Source: Hydractinia symbiolongicarpus (taxonomy: Eukaryota > Cnidaria > Hydrozoa > Anthoathecata > Hydractiniidae). From it: a stretch of DNA of 64,000 nt. The notes under the pieces were generated by a model, which searched no databases, had not been told where the DNA came from, and was given only the letters and a program-made list of their open reading frames with translations. Below are positions 32,487 through 42,118 of this stretch, piece after piece. The position numbers and the translations under genes are program-made. Position 1 is the stretch's first letter; the number at the start of each line of letters is the position of its first letter. Location of the stretch: positions 4,216,001 through 4,280,000 of the forward strand of contig NC_079885.1 of NCBI RefSeq assembly GCF_029227915.1. The letters are read 5' to 3'.

Positions 32487-33128
32487 ATGAGTGACATAAT
32501 GAAGTTATATCCGAGCTTACCGAGTGCTCCTGAGCATGAGCCTGAAGAAAGTCAGGTATACAGACTCAAGAAGATCGAGGAGGTGGAACAGTACTTGCGT
32601 GGTGAGATCAAAGAGCGTGACAAACTCGCCAAAAAGTTCAAGATGCATGGTACGTGGGTTAGATTCACTGATCATGGATTGCTAGCTGTAAGTATTATAA
32701 CTTCAGGTGTTGGGATTGGTAGTATGCTGTCCGGGATAGGTGTACCACTAGCTGTGGCGATGGGTGGTATCACGATCGCTGAAGGACTAGGGCAGGCAGG
32801 TTTACGGAATGCGGGGAAGAGGCTAGACGTTAATTCAAAGAAGCATGAGGGCATCAGACTCTTAGCAGAGACTAAGTTGAACTCCGTTGTCGACCTCATC
32901 TCAAAGGCTGTGGAGAACGGTGTGATTAGTGATTATGAGTTCAGCCTAATCATGCAGGAGAAGCAACGCTACATGGTGCTGAAGGAGCAGGTCCGACAAC
33001 GAACGAGAAAGATCGTAGAGTCCATCAATGATCGGGAGCGACAGCAGCTTGTCGCAAAGGGGCGTGAGGAGGCCAAAGAGGAGCTTATGAAAAAACTTCA
33101 ATCTGCGCAGTATGTCAGCGATATTTAG
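32487..33128 (+). CDS. Polinton membrane protein with glycine-rich hydrophobic core
   Basis: This is an intact 213-codon frame starting GAATAAAGATGAGTGAC. Layout: a Pro-rich N-terminus (LYPSLPSAPEHEP), a charged helix (residues 24-50), a long hydrophobic Gly-rich region (about 64-104, LLAVSIITSGVGIGSMLSG...), and a C-terminal charged coiled coil (about 150-205) ending near a Lys/Arg/Glu stretch. Such a helix / Gly-rich membrane hairpin / coiled coil order is typical of pore-like or virion membrane proteins. It follows the preceding gene by two bases and is followed by a perfect stem-loop. No family name can be given safely. Confidence 0.7.
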   Translation: MSDIMKLYPSLPSAPEHEPEESQVYRLKKIEEVEQYLRGEIKERDKLAKKFKMHGTWVRFTDHGLLAVSIITSGVGIGSMLSGIGVPLAVAMGGITIAEGLGQAGLRNAGKRLDVNSKKHEGIRLLAETKLNSVVDLISKAVENGVISDYEFSLIMQEKQRYMVLKEQVRQRTRKIVESINDRERQQLVAKGREEAKEELMKKLQSAQYVSDI

Positions 33129-33150
33129 AGTCTCCACCTGCTTATTCGTA

Positions 33151-33180
33151 GATCTAGTGTATTGTTCAAAACACTAGATC
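33151..33180. terminator. Perfect 10-bp stem-loop at the last convergent junction
   Basis: GATCTAGTGT (33151-33160) and ACACTAGATC (33171-33180) are exact complements with a 10-nt loop. They lie between the stop of the plus-strand gene (33128) and the end of the truncated minus-strand gene (33183). The right arm matches the stem-loop at 30579-30604 in sequence. Confidence 0.6.
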
Positions 33181-33182
33181 AC

Positions 33183-33337
33183 CTACACAATCTCGAGCAC
33201 TTCTCCCATATCTTGATCTATGACCAAGTCGCCATCATGTACGACACGTCGCTGTTTTTTAGCGAGATCCCTCAAATATTTTTCAAGATTTTTCTCCCAT
33301 GCAATTTTAGCACAAGGCTTGCAGTAAGGTCCGTCCG
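33183..33337 (-). pseudogene. Truncated 3' end of a last Polinton gene
   Basis: A minus-strand frame ends at 33183 next to the shared stem-loop. Its last ~50 residues (GPYCKPCAKIAWEKNL, then RVVHDGDLVIDQ...) look like ordinary protein with a Cys-x2-Cys. Upstream, that frame runs straight into a (GT)n tract that reads as Thr-His repeats, so the 5' part of the gene has been lost or replaced. This is the best estimate of the element's right boundary. Confidence 0.4.
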
Positions 33338-33345
33338 TTTGTGTG

Positions 33346-33380
<35 letters not shown>

Positions 33381-33384
33381 GTGT
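33338..33384. repeat. (GT)n microsatellite
   Basis: About 47 bp of GT repeats with two interruptions, at the junction between Polinton sequence and host-type repeats. Confidence 0.95.
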
Positions 33385-33670
33385 CGGTCTGTAACAGGCA
33401 AAGTGGATGTGCTCATTTTCCTTTGATGTCGTCGAAAAAGTTTTCTGAGAACCTTAATTTTCTGACGTTACGGCGCGACGTCAATAATACTACTTTAACA
33501 TGAATCTCTTATAATAATAAGAAGTGTATGTGACGGTCATAGTGGATATCCTCATTTTCCTTTAATATCGCCGAAATTTTCTTTGAAGTCGCCGAAAAAA
33601 TTATGTCTTAAATGTTAAACTTTATGACGTTACGGCGCGACGTCAATAACACTAGTTTAACGTCAATATC
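33385..33670 (+). repeat. Two diverged ~140-bp direct repeats
   Basis: CTCATTTTCCTTTGATGTCG (33411) and CTCATTTTCCTTTAATATCG (33551) begin two similar blocks; both contain GACGTTACGGCGCGACGTCA followed by an ACTTTAAC-type tail. The opening GTCTGTAACAGGCAAAGTGG resembles GTCTGTAACAAGCGAAGTAG at ~56826. No gene is present. Confidence 0.7.
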
Positions 33671-33710
33671 CTATATTAAATTAATGAAGCCATTACATGG
33701 CACTTAAAAT

Positions 33711-33985
33711 TTGAGGCCAAATAACTTGGAAACAAGGTCGTGACATCAATGATTTTTCACTGCGTGGGTAACTAGGGACCACCTAAGACCAATTTGGGTA
33801 ATTTTCCCCAACCTACGTCCCCAAATCCGTTTCGGAATAGGCGGGTTGATGACGTCATCAAAAAACCCTAATATCTCTGCAACCATTTGTCAAAGACGCA
33901 TGGTGCATTTTCTTGATCAGCGTTTCAAGATCTATACGATGAAGGCAACAGGTATACAAATTCCTAAAAAAAATTTTTAATCCCT
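33711..33985 (+). repeat. Dispersed repeat, copy 1
   Basis: About 270 bp beginning CAAATAACTTGGAAACAAGG and ending ATGAAGGCAACAGGTATAC, with a central GATGACGTCATC palindrome. A diverged copy in the same orientation is at 35535-35800. Together they flank the retrotransposon fragment. An ATATTAAATTAATG...CATTACA..GCACTTAAAA block at 33672 recurs at 34053. Confidence 0.75.
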
Positions 33986-34166
33986 GATGACTCTCTTTTT
34001 ATTGACCTTTTGCCTAAGTGGATTTCTCCACGGGCTTCTATAGACTAGTATTCTATATTAAATTAATGGAGCCATTACAGTGCACTTAAAACTTTAGTTG
34101 GCAGTAAAGCTTTTTTTTAAGTAGTTTCCATTTTCTGTTGGTAGTGAAGCTTTCAAACGTAAATAT

Positions 34167-35248
34167 GTGGAAAAGAGAGTGAAAAACCGGATTTTAGAAG
34201 TGGAAACGTTGTCTAAAATTGGAGAAGCTTATCCGCATGCTGCTTACGCTGTCTGGATATTGAATGGATATGTTTGCAACGACTGGGAGAGATTATTACT
34301 CTCTCTTCCAGTTAAATATGGAGGATTAGCAATATTTGATCCGTCCAAACGTTGCGTCACTGAGTACAGCAATTCTAGGCTCCTGACAAGTAAAATGGTT
34401 GAAAAAGTGAAATGTCAAGACGATATTAATGACGAATTAATAGAGGACGTATTGAAGAAGCGAAAAAATGAAATTAAAACATAAAGAGGAAGACTTGTGA
34501 AATGACGTTAACATCAATAAAAAAGTCTTTGACTAACTAAACTAAACTAAAAGTAAGAGCGCTCGAGGCTTCTTTGGGAACTGGTGCTTCGAGTTGGTTG
34601 AATGCCTTGCCAATTAGAGAACATGGATTCGTTTTGGATAAACAATCATTTTGGGACAGTTTATTCATATGATACTGCATCCTGCTAAAGCGATTACCAT
34701 CCAGATGTGTTTGTGGTGTTTCTTTTACAATTAAACACGCGCTATTCTGTCCAAAAGGTTGTCTCATAACATTACGACACAACAAAATCCGAGACTTCAT
34801 TGCCGAACTACTTCAGGAATGTTTTAAGGACGTGAGAATAGAGCCGGTATTACAGGAAATCGCTGGTGAACAGTTTTCTTCATCAACCATAACTACTGAC
34901 GACACACGAGTAGACGTAGCTGCTAGAGGATTTTAGATCAGAGAGCAAATGGCTTTTTTTGATGTGAAAGTTTTTAACCCAACGGCCAAAATGCACCTGA
35001 ACCGTGATCTGAAAGCATGCTACAAAACCAATGAGTCAACTAAAATAAGATCGTATAATGCGAGACTCAATACTGTTGATCAAGGATCATTCAGTCCCCT
35101 AATCTTCACGTATTTTGGAAAGGTGTCTCGAGAATGTGCTACGTTTTACAACAAACTGTCTTGTTCGATTGCTGAAAAGCGAAATGAATCAGTGATTACC
35201 ACGAAAAATTGGCTGAGAACTGGATCAAGTTTCAATGTGCTAAGATGA
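34167..35248 (+). pseudogene. Non-LTR retrotransposon 3' fragment (RT end plus endonuclease-like domain)
   Basis: The first frame (34167-34484) ends in LSLPVKYGGLAIFDPS, a pattern found after the polymerase fingers/palm in some retroelement reverse transcriptases. After a frameshift (34484-34566), a second frame carries CVCGVSFTIKHALFC (~34710-34755), a C-x-C-x7-H-x3-C knuckle. It is followed by RHNKIRDF, a VDVAARGF strand and FFDVKVFNP, which fit a restriction-like (PD-(D/E)XK) endonuclease such as those at the C-terminus of RLE-type LINEs. Stops at 34670-34672 and 34934-34936 break this frame. The upstream RT is missing. It is a dead 5'-truncated copy; the exact clade is uncertain. Confidence 0.6.
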
Positions 35249-35534
35249 AAGCTACTTTGTATTCGTAGATCGAGAGGAGTAAAGTCTGAAGCATCGCTAG
35301 TTCGCGACACAGACGTAAACATTGTGCCGTTTGAAAGCAGATGGGTTTGTGAATAAGTTGAACTGTTAAATCATTACCAAGTTGCGTGCAATGTTTACTT
35401 TTATATGTTTCTTTGTTATCTTTCCACATATAACGTCTATGTACTTTTGTGTTTTTTGTTGTAGACAGGTGGATGAAAAAGAAAATTATACATGATTAAA
35501 ACAAAAAAACAAAACAAAAAAAACTTAACATTTT

Positions 35535-35800
35535 GAGCTCAAATAACTTGGAAACGAGGTGGTAACGTCAATGATTTTCATCGTTTGGGTAACTAGGGAC
35601 CACTTAGGACCAATTTGGGTATGTTTCCCAAAGCTGGGTCCCCAAATCCGTTTTGGAATGAATGGGTTGATGACGTCATCAAAACCCTTTAAACCCTAAT
35701 ATCTCTGCAAGCGTTTGTCACAAGTATATGATCCTATACATTTTCAGGATCAGCGTTTCAAGATCTATACGATGAAGGCAACAGGTATACATATTTCTAA
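35535..35800 (+). repeat. Dispersed repeat, copy 2
   Basis: Same order of blocks as 33711-33985, roughly four-fifths identical by eye, including GGGTAACTAGGGACCAC, GATGACGTCATCAAAA and TTTCAAGATCTATACGATGA. A weaker third relative (GATCAGCAGTTTAAGCTCTA) follows at ~35910. Confidence 0.75.
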
Positions 35801-36010
35801 AAAATATTTTTTTTCCGTGTTGACGGCCCATTGCTGACTTCAGCAAAATATTTAAACCCCAAAATCTGATTAAGCGCTCACCAAAACCACATGATCATAT
35901 ACATATTTTTTGATCAGCAGTTTAAGCTCTACAAAATGGAGGCAACGTGAAACCAACTTTTTTTGTGTGTGTGGATGGGTTGCTAAGGTCATCAAAATTC
36001 AAACAACGCT

Positions 36011-36837
36011 TCGGCCTTCCGTTTTGCCAACATTCACTGTTAGTATTTGACTATTTTTTAGATAGCTAACTTTTAGTGCCGCACACATGTGGCCCAATAA
36101 CTAGCCAGTAGGCTGAAGGGAAATGGTCTTTAGCTAGCAAACATTACTTTTCTACTAGTGAGCTAGCTAAAAGTTACTGCATGCTATGCAAATATTTATT
36201 TATGCTGTAGGGAATTGTTTTTTAGTAAGCCAGGTGGAAATCACAGCTTCGTCTGGAAAGTATATATATAGCTATAGCTAACTAAATACTGTCACACTGC
36301 TAAACACTTATTTTCCCATAAAAATATAAATTGGTGTTTCCTACTAACGCTCAACGATAGGCTATTCTATTTTATATCTCGTGGAATAAGACGGGGTGGA
36401 AAAACGTGTATTTATAAATGTTGTTAATTAACTATATTTCATCCAACTTTAGGAGCATAAGCTTTTGCAAGTTTCAAGTACTTCGAGTCCTACTTATGTT
36501 GGAAATTGTGAAGCAATCTTGCAAAAGTTTATTCCTGAGAATAAATTTATAATCATTTCATTTGCATTAAAAGTTCTTTATGTAAGAACTAAAAATTGCG
36601 GCAGCAAAAAATTTGTTTGAAAATAAAAATAGTAAAAAATGTTAAAATTTTCATCGAGGTAATCCAATCAAGGAAAACACCCCACTTATGGTGGGGTATT
36701 TGTCACCACGTGCCAAGACAGGTTCAGAGCTAGCTTCGAGAGCTCTGGGGACAAGAATGGTGAAAAAGGTGATCCGATTAATCTTTAAATATTTATCAGA
36801 ATCTTTTCAAAAGGACAGGTTAATACTGTGACTAACT
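36011..36837. other. AT-rich stretch without genes
   Basis: No coding or RNA feature was seen. A small stem-loop ACCCCAC/GTGGGGT lies at about 36680. Confidence 0.6.
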
Positions 36838-37385
36838 TAGTATTACAGTATACTACTGAATACTACAAAGTATTAAAGTGTATTACTGAATACTACAAAG
36901 TATTACAGTGTATTACCGAATAATACAAGGTATTACAGTGTATTACTGAATACTACAAGGTATTACAGTATAATACTGAATACTACAAAGTATTATCGTG
37001 TATTACTGAATACTACAAGGTATTACAGTGTATTACTGAATACTACAAAGTATTACAGTGTATTACCGAATACTACAAGGTATTACAGTGTATTACAGTG
37101 TACTACAAGGTATTACAGTGTTTTACTAAATACTACAAGGTACTACAGTGTATTACGGAATACTACAAGGTATTACAGTGTATTACAGTGTACTACAAGG
37201 TATTACAGTGTATTACTAAATACTACAAGGTACTACATTGTATTTCGGAGTACTGCAAAGTATTACAGTGTATTACTGAATACTACAAGGTATTATAGTG
37301 TATTTCTTAATATACTACAAAGTAATACAGTGTAAAATACGGGATATTATTACGTACTACACCGTATTACTGTATATTGCAAAGA
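36838..37385. repeat. 30-bp minisatellite
   Basis: About 18 tandem copies of a 30-bp unit made of TATTACAGTG, TATTACTGAA and TACTACAAGG, with copies becoming irregular after 37290. Because 30 is a multiple of three it yields a chance open frame (YYKVLQCITE repeats), which is not a gene. Confidence 0.9.
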
Positions 37386-37805
37386 TATTATGCTAGGCAG
37401 TAGTATGTATACCAGGCAGTATTATGTATTAACAACATTACGATGTTGAAAAATTGCTTAACGTCGTGTGTCGGATGCCGTTGTCGTCTTGGGAAGAATG
37501 CGACAATGTCGGATAGGACATATTCACAGACTAAATTGATCCTTTCATGAAGTGCTTCCCGGGGTAGCAAACGTGCTCCACAATTTCGCTTTGCTCTCAA
37601 AGCTCAATTGCTTCGCAAAAACACGTCGGAAAAAAACGTTGTGCGCATCGGAATAAACTAAAAGCACTATCTTCAATACGCACCATAACATTTACGAAAA
37701 TAATACTTCTACATCCTAGGAGGTTTGTTAGATCATTATTAACCTTAGAAATCGGTGCGACCACTAACCAGAAGACTGTAATAAGAACATTTATTGCCGA
37801 TAGCC
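37386..37805. other. Gap without genes
   Basis: Sequence between the minisatellite and the inverted-repeat element. Minus-strand open frames here are short and resemble nothing known. Confidence 0.5.
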
Positions 37806-39112
37806 TAGTTATACGATGGCCCCTATGGCTCACTTCTCTTCTCAATAAAAACACTTCTCTTCTTAGTCAAAACACTTCTCTTCTGTATAACAACACTTCT
37901 CTTCTGTACAAGAACACTTCTCTTCTGTTTAAAAAACTTCTCTACTTTGATACCCAAAGTTCTCTTCCGTTCGAAACACTTCTCTTCCAAGTGCGAAAAA
38001 ATTCTCTTCCATAAGCTTGAAAATTTCCTAGACTGAATCTGGTCCCTAATATATGAATTTATCCAGATCTTGTTTATGAATAAATGGCACACCCCGGGCC
38101 CTGCGCGTTTAAAATAAGATTTTTCGCAGGAAAAACTTTGCGAAATTTCAAGCTATATTCTTATGCGGTCCCAGAAGCCTAATACGAGATTGTTTTTTTT
38201 ATCTACTTTCCACTAACTTTGAACTTTTATAATTGCGATTCGGCGAAACTAGAACGTTTTGCGGCTTACAATTGACCTCACTTTGTCCGGGAATAAACAT
38301 TGATTGTGATTTAAAAAAAACAAGATATTTTTTTTGTAGCAATAAACATTGTGATGTTTGTTGGGAAAAGAACTCGTGGTTTTCAAAAAACAAGATATAT
38401 ATATTTCTAAAATCCAAGCATTTTACATTGTTACAGGTGTTGTATTACATATATCTTTCTACTGCACAAATCAAGGCGATATAATAATCAACAACTTCAT
38501 GAGCTGTATCTGTATCTGATCTGGTACAGATAGTTCGCTAAACTCTTCTAGCTCATTAAGATCTAAAGTTTTTTTAAAAACTCTCAACAGTGTATTTCTG
38601 GAACAAAGTACAATGAATCAGTCCTTCCGCGGGGAGCAGTAGCACCTTTGCTTGGTGCTAATTGATGTTGATGTTCTATCACTACTGCTAGCATGACTTG
38701 TGTTAGTTACACAAGACAACGAAGACTTTGTGGCTGATGGTTTTATCGTAGTTGCTGTCAGGGACGAGCAGGACATTAGATTTTCCTCTTTAACAATTTC
38801 ACGTACTACAGACTTCATGTTCATGCTTGCTTGACGACGGTTGAAAAAAATATGTCACATGGCGAGGGGACTGGTCCCATGTAATAAACCTCACAAAAGG
38901 TTAAAACTACAGACCAATGGTGTAAAATTGCGGACCAGATTTTAGAATTCAAGTTGTAAAGATCCACATGCAGAGAAGTGTTAAGTGCAGAAAAGAAGTG
39001 TCAAAATACTGAAGAGAAGTGTCAAAATACAGAAGAGAAATGTTTCGTTATATAGAAGAGAAGTGTTTTTGATTTGGAAGAGAAGTGAGCCATAGTGGCC
39101 ATGGTATAGTTA
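37806..39112. mobile_element. Non-autonomous DNA element with TIRs and subterminal repeats
   Basis: The left end TAGTTATACGATGGCC (37806) continues to CTATGGCTCACTTCTCTTC; the right end (to 39112), read on the minus strand, is TAACTATACCATGGCC followed by CTATGGCTCACTTCTCTTC. Inside each end the motif CACTTCTCTTCT recurs every ~17-26 bp (about eight times at 37833-38010, about five times inverted at 38965-39085). Such repeated subterminal motifs are typical transposase-binding sites. The 0.9-kb interior holds only short frames; a minus-strand one at 38824-38618 (Ser/Thr-rich) was not recognised. No clear target-site duplication was seen. The superfamily is unknown. Confidence 0.7.
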
Positions 39113-39542
39113 GAAGATAAATTTCGCCTAATTTGTCTTTCATAGCCTATTTAGGCTATTCAGTTGTCACGTTACCTACATATAAACATCGTTTAAAAAT
39201 CCTGTGAAGTTTGCCGGTCTTTCGAACCAGTGTTGTTTCTATTAACTATGGTCTAATCAATAATATATACAGCGAGACTTAGTTATTATAGTTTATTTTG
39301 TTGTTTTATTTTTTCATTTTTCATTTCATTCATATTTTTTCATTTTCATTATGTTTTTGCAAGAACTTTGTAGCTAAGTATCGTCTATAAATAATAGAAA
39401 CAACATTTTTATTTAGATCTACTGGAAACGGCAATTGTTTATATAATTCTAGAGCCTTTGCTATCTACTTCGAGCTGTCGATTCGATTGAGCTGCGTTTA
39501 CATTCAAACTTCTATGCTTCACATAATGTTGATAAAAAAATT
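39113..39542. other. T-rich low-complexity stretch
   Basis: Contains a TTTTTCATTTTTCATTTCATT tract near 39308; nothing else was recognised. Confidence 0.5.
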
Positions 39543-39836
39543 ATGGAGAACTTTCCTCGTATTGAAAGAGGACTTTTTGAATCATTTTTTCCTCATGATG
39601 TTGCTGATGAATTTACAGGAAATAAAAACTTAGATAGAAAGTCATGTGTTATCAAGGAAGCCATTTATAATCCTAAGAATACAAGATTCTGCTCTTTAAT
39701 GGATATGCTGGCTCTTGCAATAGTTATTGGGAAAAATATTGAAACCGTTTACCCTCATGATATAGATGATATCCATGGAAGTTATGATAATGGGTTGATT
39801 ACCCCAAGAACAAGTACAGAATATACGAGCGAATGA
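39543..39836 (+). CDS. Gene fragment, vertnin/transposon-associated-like (tentative)
   Basis: This is a 97-codon frame from ATG 39543. The stretch TRFCSLMDMLALAIVIGK, then VYPHDID and GLITPR, resembles the CSL...ALA...VYP pattern seen in vertnin-like and transposon-borne proteins of invertebrates. The frame ends just after that pattern and no continuation was found. It is most likely a fragment of a degraded mobile-element gene or one exon of a lost gene. Confidence 0.3.
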   Translation: MENFPRIERGLFESFFPHDVADEFTGNKNLDRKSCVIKEAIYNPKNTRFCSLMDMLALAIVIGKNIETVYPHDIDDIHGSYDNGLITPRTSTEYTSE

Positions 39837-39839
39837 ATC

Positions 39840-41380
39840 ACCATTAGTAGTCAAGAATGGGTGAGGTGAGAAAAATGCCATTTGGGTTATTTGAGCCAAA
39901 CCTCTTTGTATATATCTCCTGCCACCATGAAAAAAGACAAAACGTCAGCAACAATGAATTTATATGACAAAGGTTTAAAGGCCCGTAATCACCCTGTAGG
40001 CAACTTTTTTTAGGTGTGCCTATTTTCTTGTACAAAATGAAAGATATACATAAGAAAAATCCTGAAAACTTTATTGAAAACTAACAACCAGAACATGTTC
40101 AAATGTTTCATAGAAATAAACCCCAATTTCTCTTCGCCTACAGAACCGCCATTGCATTTCATTGCACGAATCATGCGATAATAAACGTACGGGAAAATCT
40201 ATAACATGGTTGCTGGATTCATGACATTACAGAAAAAATAATGCATGAGGGAGTGTCTCCGTAGCTGTGTTTCCATCGTAATGCTTTTATAAATGTATCC
40301 ACAAAGTTCCGAACATGATAAATCAGGTAAATCAATCGAAGTTTCTGTGTTATTCTTTATTATTTAAACGTTCTAACTTACTGAAATCAGACTTCTTTGC
40401 AACACTGACCACCTTTTGTTGCTGTTTCCGAAGACAGCTTCGCCTCGCTAGCTGTCTTACCTTTTGATTATTTTCCTTTGTTCAAACAGTTAGTCGTTTC
40501 CTTATGGAGACAGTCAGATCCAGACAACTAGAATACATAAATTTTTAGAATTTCCCCTTTGATGCTCTAAACTTAATTATCTCCATAGTGCTTCAACTAT
40601 CTTCAACTATCACAATGAGCATTCTCCCCCGTTGGGTATTTTGGCTTATAATATGCAGTAATCCCGGTCATGATAATAAAAAAAGAGAGAGCGTGATAAG
40701 CATTAATTATCATAATTAATAACTACGAGGCAATGCTGTGATTTCTTCTTTCTGTTTTGTTTCGTCTGGTCTCCAAAAACAATGACGAACAGAATAGAAG
40801 AAAATTAAATCTGAGTGGAGAAAGTGATACGGATGTTTTTACGCGCGGCCACTTTTTTAAACAGAATTAAAATTTCTTTCCACTTTTTGATGCCATGTTT
40901 TGTAAAGATAAAACAAGCCAAAAAGAACAGCATTGTGATTCGGAGCCTACCATATTGCGATTTTATCGAACTCCATCTCAGAGCTCATTTAAAGTTAAGG
41001 CCGTTTGGTCACCTACGGTTTCACACGAACATTTTGTGACGGCCCGCTTATTAGACAAGAATAAGAGATCAACAAAATCGTTAAATATGGCGGCTCAAAA
41101 AAACAACAATAAAACTAAGATATTGATGTACCATTATTTCCATTTCTAATACGTTTTACATCCTCAAATTTTCAGGAAAGCCATAACTTCGTCTGAACTT
41201 TGAAATAAATAAATAAAATGTATATGTTAATTTTTTTTCGATAAGGGTGATTACGCGCCTTTAAGAGGTAGCTAAGAAGTAATTTATTGCTTGTGTTTTT
41301 AAAAGAGAAAGTTCTGAACATTGCAAGTAAACATTCAGCTTTATTTCTTAGAAATAATTAATAATGCATTAGCTGCACAT
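39840..41380. other. AT-rich stretch without a supportable gene
   Basis: Open frames at 40815-41149 overlap each other and lack recognisable sequence. A stem-loop with 9-bp perfect arms (AAGACAGCT / AGCTGTCTT) is at 40431-40458. Confidence 0.5.
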
Positions 41381-41383
41381 ATT

Positions 41384-41795
41384 TTGATGTTGTACCCAAA
41401 TATCTTCAAGATTTTACATATTCTTGCTGTAGTGCTAGTAACGACAGGTTCTTGGGTGAGAGATCTATATCATCGTTACGACGAGTAAAGACATATTTAA
41501 GAAGCTCGATGGCCCAGGTATGTTTCTACAATATAACATTGCGTAGTAAGGAGAATGCAATATTTTTAATCTTGTCGTGTATCTTAATTTATTGAGTTAT
41601 CTGTTTTGATTGTGAAACACCACATTAAGTTCATTTAATTATAATTTTAAAACTTTTGTTCAGGATCGATTTAATGGCTTGGTGTTGCTAAATATCCACA
41701 ACAAGATGAAAATAAATTTAGATGACGTAATCGATATGCTGGCAATAAATTATCTAAAAAGACTTAAAATGTTAGATATCCTGAACGATGATTAA
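41384..41795 (+). pseudogene. hAT transposase / ZMYM1-like C-terminal dimerisation region, two exons
   Basis: Pieces read LYPNIFKILHILAV (41384-41455) and, after a one-frame shift near 41452-41457, GERSISSLRRVKTYLRSSM up to a GT donor at 41518. An acceptor TTGTTCAG precedes exon 41664-41795, which reads DRFNGLVLLNIHNKM, then IDMLAINYLKRLK, and ends in TAA. The LYPNI...ERSISSLRR-KT-LRSSM...L-LL-IH order is the hallmark of the hAT dimerisation domain found in hAT transposases and domesticated ZMYM1-like proteins. The intron joins phase 0. The frame shift and the absence of upstream exons mark it as a remnant. Confidence 0.65.
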
Positions 41796-42043
41796 AAGTG
41801 TAGCAGTCTTGATAAAAATATAAATCTTGTATATTATTATCTGTTGTTTAAATGTCGCCGTACATAAATTCCCTAAAAGTAATAACGCATGACATCAAAT
41901 TTTTTAAAAAAAAGAATTAAATTACTCAAGTTGTACAAAAAACATTCCAAAATATAATCTTTGTCAGCTAAAAAACTAAAAAACCCACCTTACACCTACT
42001 TAGCAAAGATGAGTCTGAGAGATGATTTTAAGCTATTTCAGCC
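41796..42043. other. AT-rich gap
   Basis: No feature was recognised. Confidence 0.5.
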
Positions 42044-42118
42044 GTTTGGGGGCGTTAAAGGCCCTTGGCTTCCAGGGCGCCGCACTGAATTCGTTTGGGG
42101 CTCACAACGCCCCTAAAC
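42044..42118. repeat. Small GC-rich inverted repeat
   Basis: GTTTGGGGGCGTT (42044-42056) is complementary at 12 of 13 positions to AACGCCCCTAAAC (42106-42118), enclosing GC-rich sequence with GGCCCTTGG and CCAGGGCGC. It is a GC island in AT-rich surroundings. It may be part of a dispersed element. Confidence 0.5.

Noticed and set aside
18590-33128. Adenovirus-like cysteine protease expected in a Polinton
   Set aside because: No open or broken frame showed a convincing His-Asp/Glu-Cys arrangement.
33130-36010. Right terminal inverted repeat of the Polinton
   Set aside because: No sequence complementary to the left flank (18304-18589) was found; the right end appears lost.
37098-37298. Tyr/Val/Leu/Gln repeat protein
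   Set aside because: Produced by the 30-bp minisatellite, whose unit is a multiple of three.
40815-41149. Two overlapping plus-strand frames
   Set aside because: No domain, no splice pattern, and both are short.
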